From DLKC01 sp002478885 (GTDB lineage: Bacteria > Bacteroidota > Bacteroidia > Chitinophagales > Chitinophagaceae), in assembly GCA_046329585.1 (NCBI GenBank), contig JAXLUI010000002.1:1886627-1950626 (forward strand): a stretch of DNA of 64,000 nt. Direction: 5' to 3'. Position 1 is the stretch's first letter, and the number at the start of each line of letters is the position of its first letter. Shown here one piece after another: positions 63,142 to 64,000 of the stretch. A model generated the notes under the pieces. The model saw nothing but the letters and a program-made list of their open reading frames with translations, was not told the DNA's origin and ran no database searches. The position numbers and the translations under genes were made by a program.

Positions 63142-63192
63142 GGTCCGGCTTATGAACATATATGATGCTTTACTTGCGTCGCACTCTTGTGC
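63142..63192 (+). repeat. dispersed repeat copy 26
   Basis: GGTCCGGCT (63142), GATGCT and core CTTGCGTCGCAC (63173-63184); begins 31 bases after the PhyH stop and lies upstream of its terminator. Confidence 0.85.
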
Positions 63193-63210
63193 TTTTGCAA
63201 CATTACGCGG

Positions 63211-63244
63211 CATAACAGGTCTCTACGGCCTGTTATGTTTTTTC
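63211..63244 (+). terminator. terminator of the PhyH gene
   Basis: CATAACAGG pairs with CCTGTTATG around TCTCTACGG, followed by TTTTTT; about 100 bases after the stop. Confidence 0.9.
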
Positions 63245-63268
63245 TGATATAAACTTAAAACCAGAAAC

Positions 63269-64000
63269 ATGATCAACCAACCATACACAACACTTAGCAA
63301 CGGTATTCAAATGCCTTTACTTGGCCTGGGCGTTTATGACATGTATAACAAAGAAGCCGAGCAAGCCGTTGTGGACGCTCTTGAGATCGGTTACAGACTG
63401 ATCGATACTGCTGCGCTTTATCAAAATGAAAAAGAGATCGGCAAAGCTGTTAAAGCAAGCGGCTTACCGCGTAACGAAATTTTTGTAACTACGAAAGTTG
63501 GCAACGGCGACCAGGGATATGATTCAACACTAAAAGCATTCGACGTAAGCCTGCGAAAACTGGATATGGATTATGTTGATCTGTACCTCGTACATTGGCC
63601 CATCAAAGGCAAAAGAAAAGACACCTGGAAGGCACTCGAAAAACTCTATGCAGATAAAACCGTAAGAGCTATTGGTGTGGCAAACTACCTTATCCCGTTT
63701 CTCGACGAGTTGTCTATGTATGCTGCAACTGTCCCGGTGCTCAACCAGGTAGAACTGACTCCATGGCTTTTTCAGCCGGAATTGGTTGGGTACTGTAAAC
63801 AAAGAAATATTCAGCTCCAATCTTATTCACCTATTACACGTGGCAAAAAATTAGGTGACCCGCGATTATTAAAACTCTGCGAAAAATACAACAAAACCCC
63901 GGCGCAGATAGTTCTCCGTTGGAATATTGAACATAACATCTCAACAATCCCGAAGTCTTCCAGAAAAGAGAGACTACAGGAGAATTTTGACAGCCTGAGT
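63269..64000 (+). CDS. aldo/keto reductase, partial
   Basis: The reading frame opens at ATG 63269 (MINQPYTTLSNGIQMPLLGL) and runs off the right edge, giving 244 residues. The AKR tetrad is visible as D46 (LIDTA), Y51 (ALYQNE), K76 (VTTKVG) and H109 (LVHWP). The NADPH-binding end IPKSSRKERLQEN is also present. It is an NADPH-dependent reductase of the xylose/2,5-diketo-D-gluconate reductase type. The physiological substrate cannot be inferred. Confidence 0.95.
   Translation, partial: MINQPYTTLSNGIQMPLLGLGVYDMYNKEAEQAVVDALEIGYRLIDTAALYQNEKEIGKAVKASGLPRNEIFVTTKVGNGDQGYDSTLKAFDVSLRKLDMDYVDLYLVHWPIKGKRKDTWKALEKLYADKTVRAIGVANYLIPFLDELSMYAATVPVLNQVELTPWLFQPELVGYCKQRNIQLQSYSPITRGKKLGDPRLLKLCEKYNKTPAQIVLRWNIEHNISTIPKSSRKERLQENFDSLS

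Overview
The window looks like a chromosomal segment of a Bacteroidota member, most likely family Chitinophagaceae. The evidence is type IX secretion C-terminal sorting domains on two exported proteins, a few TAnnTTTG-type promoter elements with weak Shine-Dalgarno sequences, a DUF4270 lipoprotein beside panCD, futalosine-type menaquinone genes, and many exported glycoside hydrolases. No tRNA, rRNA or CRISPR array was seen. The assignment is inference from gene content, not from a marker gene.

Layout. 1-2.6 kb: a minus-strand block of futalosine hydrolase (mqnB), mqnD, pnuC and a partial nadR-like gene, the last three overlapping. 2.9-6.6 kb: a DinB-like protein, an exported GH97 enzyme and an AT-rich stand-alone Mrr-type nuclease. 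7.0-10.6 kb: a PhnA-like gene, then about 2.8 kb of palindrome-rich repeats of about 373 bp with a REP-associated Y1 transposase gene (RAYT) in the middle. 10.7-21.4 kb: exported and lipoproteins of mostly unknown role (M43 metalloprotease with a T9SS tail, DUF1566, TPR, DUF1254/DUF1214, PD40 and OmpA proteins, a histidine phosphatase, DoxX). 21.8-39.4 kb: exported carbohydrate-active enzymes (CE2-like esterase, GH3, GH42, GH9, two CE1-like esterases, one fused to an SMP-30 lactonase domain) around a minus-strand cluster of CitMHS transporter, exported amidohydrolase, AtuA and an AtuA-like small protein. There is no SusC/SusD pair, so this is not a classical polysaccharide utilisation locus. 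39.4-51 kb: DUF2236, FG-GAP, dihaem cytochrome c, esterase-TPR, T9SS cargo, DUF1003, and an alpha-2-macroglobulin-like protein with a TonB plug. 51.4-60.2 kb: housekeeping genes (ppk-ppx, hldE-like, panC-panD, a GlgA-like pseudo-enzyme, DUF4270, metK). 60.8-64 kb: an AraC regulator, a PhyH dioxygenase and a partial aldo/keto reductase.

The most unusual structure is not a gene. A dispersed intergenic repeat with about 31 half-sites in 64 kb has the core GTTGCGTCGCACACTTG, usually preceded by GGCCCGGCT and GGCAT. It lies outside every accepted gene. About half the copies sit just after a stop codon, in the same orientation as that gene. It has short, long and GTTGTGTCACTCACTTG forms, and the differences keep an inner palindrome or stem. 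Several copies are arranged head to head like small MITEs.
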